Positions 6,301 to 7,493 of a stretch of 7,493 nucleotides of DNA are shown here, in pieces. The DNA lies in NCBI GenBank assembly GCA_022708385.1, contig JAKIYU010000127.1, forward strand, positions 1-7,493, in the 5' to 3' direction. Under the pieces are notes generated by a model, which did no database searches, was not told the DNA's origin, and saw only the letters and a list, made by a program, of their open reading frames with translations. This DNA is from Bacteroidota bacterium. Its GTDB lineage: Bacteria > Bacteroidota > Bacteroidia > Bacteroidales > PXBB01. Position 1 is the stretch's first letter. The number at the start of each line of letters is the position of its first letter. A program made the position numbers and the translations under genes.

Positions 6301-7380
6301 ACCATACAGTTGCGTGATGCCACAGGAACTATCCTCGACTCACTGGTTATAAACATACCTGCCGGAGAACAGCGGATTAACCTAGACTTCGACCTGCCTG
6401 TGGCCAACAACCTGCAATTGGTAGCTACCGGTAATGCCAACCTATACCGCAACAATAACAATTCGGCGTCTTACCCTTACGAATTGCCGGGGGTTTTATC
6501 AATTATTGAGTCAAGCGCCTCTCTCCCACCTTATAATTCCCCTAACAACTATTATTATTTTTACGACTGGGAAGTTAAAGAAAATGATTGTTACAGCATT
6601 ATAGAACCTGTTACAGCATATATTTTGGATGTGCCCGTCAGCAGTTTTTCTTCAACGCCAAATGCCTATAGTGTTCAGTTCACGAACCAATCGCTATATG
6701 CCACAACTTACCTGTGGGATTTTGGTGATGGTACAACTTCGCAACAGGCCAATCCATTACATACCTATTCGGCACCAGGCTCTTATACGGTAAAATTAAA
6801 AGTAAGCAATCTGTGCGGTACCGATTCAGCCGAAAGTCAAATTACCATCCAAGGGTTGGCACCTGTAGTAGATTTCGTTGCCGATGCGGTAAACATTAAC
6901 GAGGGCGATTCCGTGCACTTTACCGACTTATCCAATTACGCTCCCGACACATGGTCGTGGTTATTCGAAGGGGGCTCTCCTTCTTCATCTGTTCTTCAAA
7001 ACCCTATTGTACAATATAACACAGCAGGTTCTTTTTATGTAACTCTTATTGCCTCTAATAGTTTTGGCACAAACTTCAGCAATAAGCCGTATTATATTAA
7101 TGTAGCGCCTTCAGGTATAAATGATTCCAATACCCACAACAGCATAAAGATATTTCCTAATCCGTTTTACGGTTCCACCCTATATGTTACAACTTCAATA
7201 CCCGCAAGCATTACCCACATTAGCGTTTACAATATTCTGGGAGCACAAATTCCCTCAGGGGTAAAACAAACGGGAGAACACCAGTTTGAAGTAACATTTA
7301 ACCATTTATCTTCAGGGCTTTATTTTCTTGATTTCCACAACCCGAAAGGAAGGCAACGGGTTAAATTTGTTGTCTTATAA
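3319..7380 (+). CDS. Lys-gingipain (Kgp)-like secreted cysteine protease (family C25), complete
   Basis: A 1353-residue predicted endopeptidase exported by Sec and T9SS. The start is the only ATG after an in-frame stop at 3298. Order: signal peptide 1-20; propeptide to about 213-234; C25 catalytic domain to about 600; Ig-like domain about 605-685; CARDB-like 684-800; PKD 801-881; Ig-like with an inserted module 883-1104; PKD 1105-1179; degenerate PKD 1180-1265; sorting domain about 1271-1353. The catalytic triad is Asp390, His449 and Cys482, matching Kgp Asp388, His444 and Cys477. Thr447, Asn480, Trp517 and Asp520 match the Kgp lysine-pocket residues Thr442, Asn475, Trp513 and Asp516. GNCC, CFGE and EDFYWSVG are further Kgp-type motifs. 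The residue after the catalytic His is Cys450, where Kgp and RgpB have Gly. The Kgp hemagglutinin/adhesin repeats are absent, with PKD and Ig-like modules in their place. Family is secure; Lys preference is a strong inference. Confidence 0.96.
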   Translation: MYKHHTLTAVFLLAVWLLSAQTNRYANIGKNNLIIKEKTDFKLRAINQTEDIDFSTVSTPGGTFTALTIPGHTGIYEVGRPQLPVVSKLIEIPIRATPVISIKTMTFKDIDLKKTGYPHKIIPCQPSYFKNTDSADMIFQFDEAFYNKDTLNFNKLVNIEENGIIRGIRTGRLVISPLTYNPAKNILRVYKRIEFEIAFQNADLPTTKELKRKYYSPAFSAIYASLINYTPPVKESITTYPITYVIVSPQTFQATLQPFVEWKTKKGFKVIEAYTNNSAVGTTTTSIKSYLKGLYDNATPANPAPSYVLFVGDVAQIPSFSGTTGSHVSDMYYCEYNGGSDYIPDVYYGRFSATSVAQLQPQIDKTLLYEKYMMDITSYLDTVVLVAGADATYGPTHANGQINYGANNYFNVSNGIYSNTYLYPASSSSAAQIRADVGKGVGLANYTAHCSSSGWGDPSFTTSHIPAMSNSNKYGLMIGNCCLSNKFNDSECFGEGLLRAVNKGAVGYIGGSNNTLWDEDFYWSVGFTSNINANTTYQNTGLGAYDRVFHTHNEPESDWYISNAQIIFAGNLAVQASSSSNKKYYWEIYHLMGDPSLMTYLHEPTPLYVTYNNPIIVGETTLAVSTEPGAYVALSNNNVLLSAALADVNGIAHLTFDPFLTPDTADIVVTKQNKIPFQGTLKIIEITLALDACVAQIIEPLNQYNCTGINVSPKVVIRNMGLNTLQTLTLKYKIDNGNTFQYIWNGTLPSLGTDTISLPPFSLMQGNHLIKVFSSQPNNNTDLNLLNDTLVKSFTVNNLTVNALFGISDTTFCNAPATVGFTNMSTNAQNYQWDFGDGYISTEAGPTHTYQNVGQYTVSLTANAGICGSNTYTFPIDISVGLPAPIVTDAENCGPAALTLQASGYSNINWYYTPMTPVPFFNGNSYTTPLLDTTTTYYVQGTLANPVKNTGKPDSSGSGGYYNNASNVHYLIFNNYVPSKLLTVKVYASGTGNRTIQLRDATGTILDSLVINIPAGEQRINLDFDLPVANNLQLVATGNANLYRNNNNSASYPYELPGVLSIIESSASLPPYNSPNNYYYFYDWEVKENDCYSIIEPVTAYILDVPVSSFSSTPNAYSVQFTNQSLYATTYLWDFGDGTTSQQANPLHTYSAPGSYTVKLKVSNLCGTDSAESQITIQGLAPVVDFVADAVNINEGDSVHFTDLSNYAPDTWSWLFEGGSPSSSVLQNPIVQYNTAGSFYVTLIASNSFGTNFSNKPYYINVAPSGINDSNTHNSIKIFPNPFYGSTLYVTTSIPASITHISVYNILGAQIPSGVKQTGEHQFEVTFNHLSSGLYFLDFHNPKGRQRVKFVVL
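5719..7113 (+). repeat. Three PKD-type domains in the second gingipain (first separated from the other two)
   Basis: The first PKD (about nt 5719-5960) has W833-DFGDG, THTYQNVGQYTVSLTA and a Cys pair. The second (about 6632-6855) has W1133-DFGDGTTS and LHTYSAPGSYTVKLKVSN. The third (about 6856-7113) keeps the fold pattern (VHFTDLS, VQYNTAGSFYVTLIASN) but has WSWLFEGG in place of WDFGDG. PKD domains are Ig-like spacers or ligand-binding modules in secreted hydrolases. Between the first and second lies an Ig-like domain with an inserted module, described separately. Confidence 0.88.
5965..6630 (+). other. Ig-like domain split by a beta-rich module of unknown function
   Basis: An Ig-like domain starts with CGPAALTLQASG (Cys893), continues through INWYYTP and reaches TTTYYVQGT (residues 935-942). 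Its expected last hairpin, DCYSIIEPVTAYILDV (Cys1091), appears only about 150 residues later. The intervening residues 943-1089 contain no Cys and read as a separate beta-sandwich: GGYYNNAS, VKVYASGTGNRTIQLRDATG, INIPAGEQRINLDFDLP, LYRNNNN, SYPYELPG and YYYFYDWEV. I know similar segments from other Bacteroidota secreted proteins but no established name or ligand. Confidence 0.65.
7129..7377 (+). other. T9SS type A C-terminal sorting domain of the second gingipain
   Basis: The last 83 or so residues contain IKIFPNPFYGSTLYV, then ITHISVYNILGAQI and LSSGLYFLDFHN, and end in the basic-hydrophobic strand RQRVKFVVL. These are the hallmarks of the type A sorting domain. It shows that the second protease uses the same export route as the first, although the two domains are clearly diverged in sequence and not a recent copy of one another. 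Confidence 0.93.
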
Positions 7381-7387
7381 GGTTCCC

Positions 7388-7493
7388 TCAGAGCAATATT
7401 TTGTCAATAACCTCTTTCATTTCATCAATATAATGAAAGGTAAGGCCGCTAAGATATTCTGCGGTAATTTCTTCAATATCCTTTCTGTTATCG
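7388..7493 (-). CDS. lon: Lon protease (endopeptidase La), C-terminal end only; the rest lies beyond the window
   Basis: On the minus strand, 34 codons and a TGA (complement of 7388-7390) encode a peptide starting DNRKDIEEITAEYLSGLTF and ending EVIDKILL. This matches the end of the Lon protease domain: the N-R/K-K/R-D-I/L-E-E-I motif, a YL-x-GL-x-F-x-Y segment, and a helix ending in E-V-I-D-x-x-L. Lon is a cytoplasmic ATP-dependent serine protease (Ser-Lys dyad) for damaged and regulatory proteins. The dyad and ATPase domain are outside the window. The gene converges on the second gingipain gene with 7 bp between stop codons. It is probably a housekeeping neighbour with no link to the secreted proteases. 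The call rests on a short stretch. Confidence 0.82.
   Translation of the reverse strand, partial: DNRKDIEEITAEYLSGLTFHYIDEMKEVIDKILL

Noticed and set aside
7339..7362. Inverted repeat AACCCG/CGGGTT with a 12-nt loop near the end of the second gene as a terminator
   Set aside because: The stem is only 6 bp, the loop is large, it lies inside the coding sequence of the conserved sorting domain, and the bases after it are not a T-tract.
143..7380. Recent tandem duplication as the origin of the two gingipain genes
   Set aside because: The catalytic domains belong to different types (Rgp-like and Kgp-like), the accessory domains differ, and no long nucleotide identity is visible between the genes.
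7414..7439. Inverted repeat CTTTCATT/AATGAAAG with a 10-nt loop
   Set aside because: It lies inside conserved lon codons, is A/T-rich and has no T-tract on either side. It is probably a chance result of coding sequence.
1..7493. tRNA or rRNA genes, CRISPR arrays, insertion sequences, attachment sites
   Set aside because: Nearly every base is coding, and the two spacers (23 and 7 bp) are too short to hold any of these. No terminal inverted repeats or spaced direct repeats were seen.

Overview
The window holds two large, same-strand genes for secreted cysteine proteases of the gingipain family (peptidase family C25), followed by the tail of a convergent lon gene. The organism is almost certainly a member of the Bacteroidota. 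Both proteases end in a type A C-terminal sorting domain of the type IX secretion system (T9SS), which is confined to that phylum. The signal peptide of the second protein puts Gln at +1, as Bacteroidota exports usually do. Neither gene start visible or inferable shows a Shine-Dalgarno dependence, and the proteins carry PKD, CUB-like and Asn-rich Ig-like modules typical of the group. The species cannot be told from the sequence.

Layout. Positions 1-3295 (+) encode a gingipain that is open at the 5' edge of the window; the frame runs without a stop from base 2, so the Met codons at 143 and 146 are internal. It reads: propeptide, C25 catalytic domain, Ig-like domain, two Asn/Asp-rich beta-sandwich repeats, CUB-like domain, T9SS sorting domain. 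After a 23-bp gap, positions 3319-7380 (+) encode a complete second gingipain of 1353 residues: signal peptide, propeptide, C25 catalytic domain, Ig-like domain, CARDB-like domain, PKD, an Ig-like domain with a beta-rich module apparently inserted in it, two more PKD-type domains, sorting domain. Seven bases further on, the last 34 codons of lon lie on the minus strand and run out of the window.

How the genes may work together. Compared from memory with Porphyromonas gingivalis RgpB and Kgp, the first protein keeps the catalytic residues and the Asp/Trp pair that holds arginine in Rgp. The second keeps the catalytic triad and the Thr/Asn/Trp/Asp set that holds lysine in Kgp. The pair therefore looks like an Arg-gingipain and a Lys-gingipain encoded side by side, probably on one transcript. 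The propeptide junction of the Arg-type enzyme has Lys where RgpB has Arg, so the Lys-type neighbour may activate it. Specificity and cross-activation are inferences. The family, active sites and sorting domains are read directly from the sequence.
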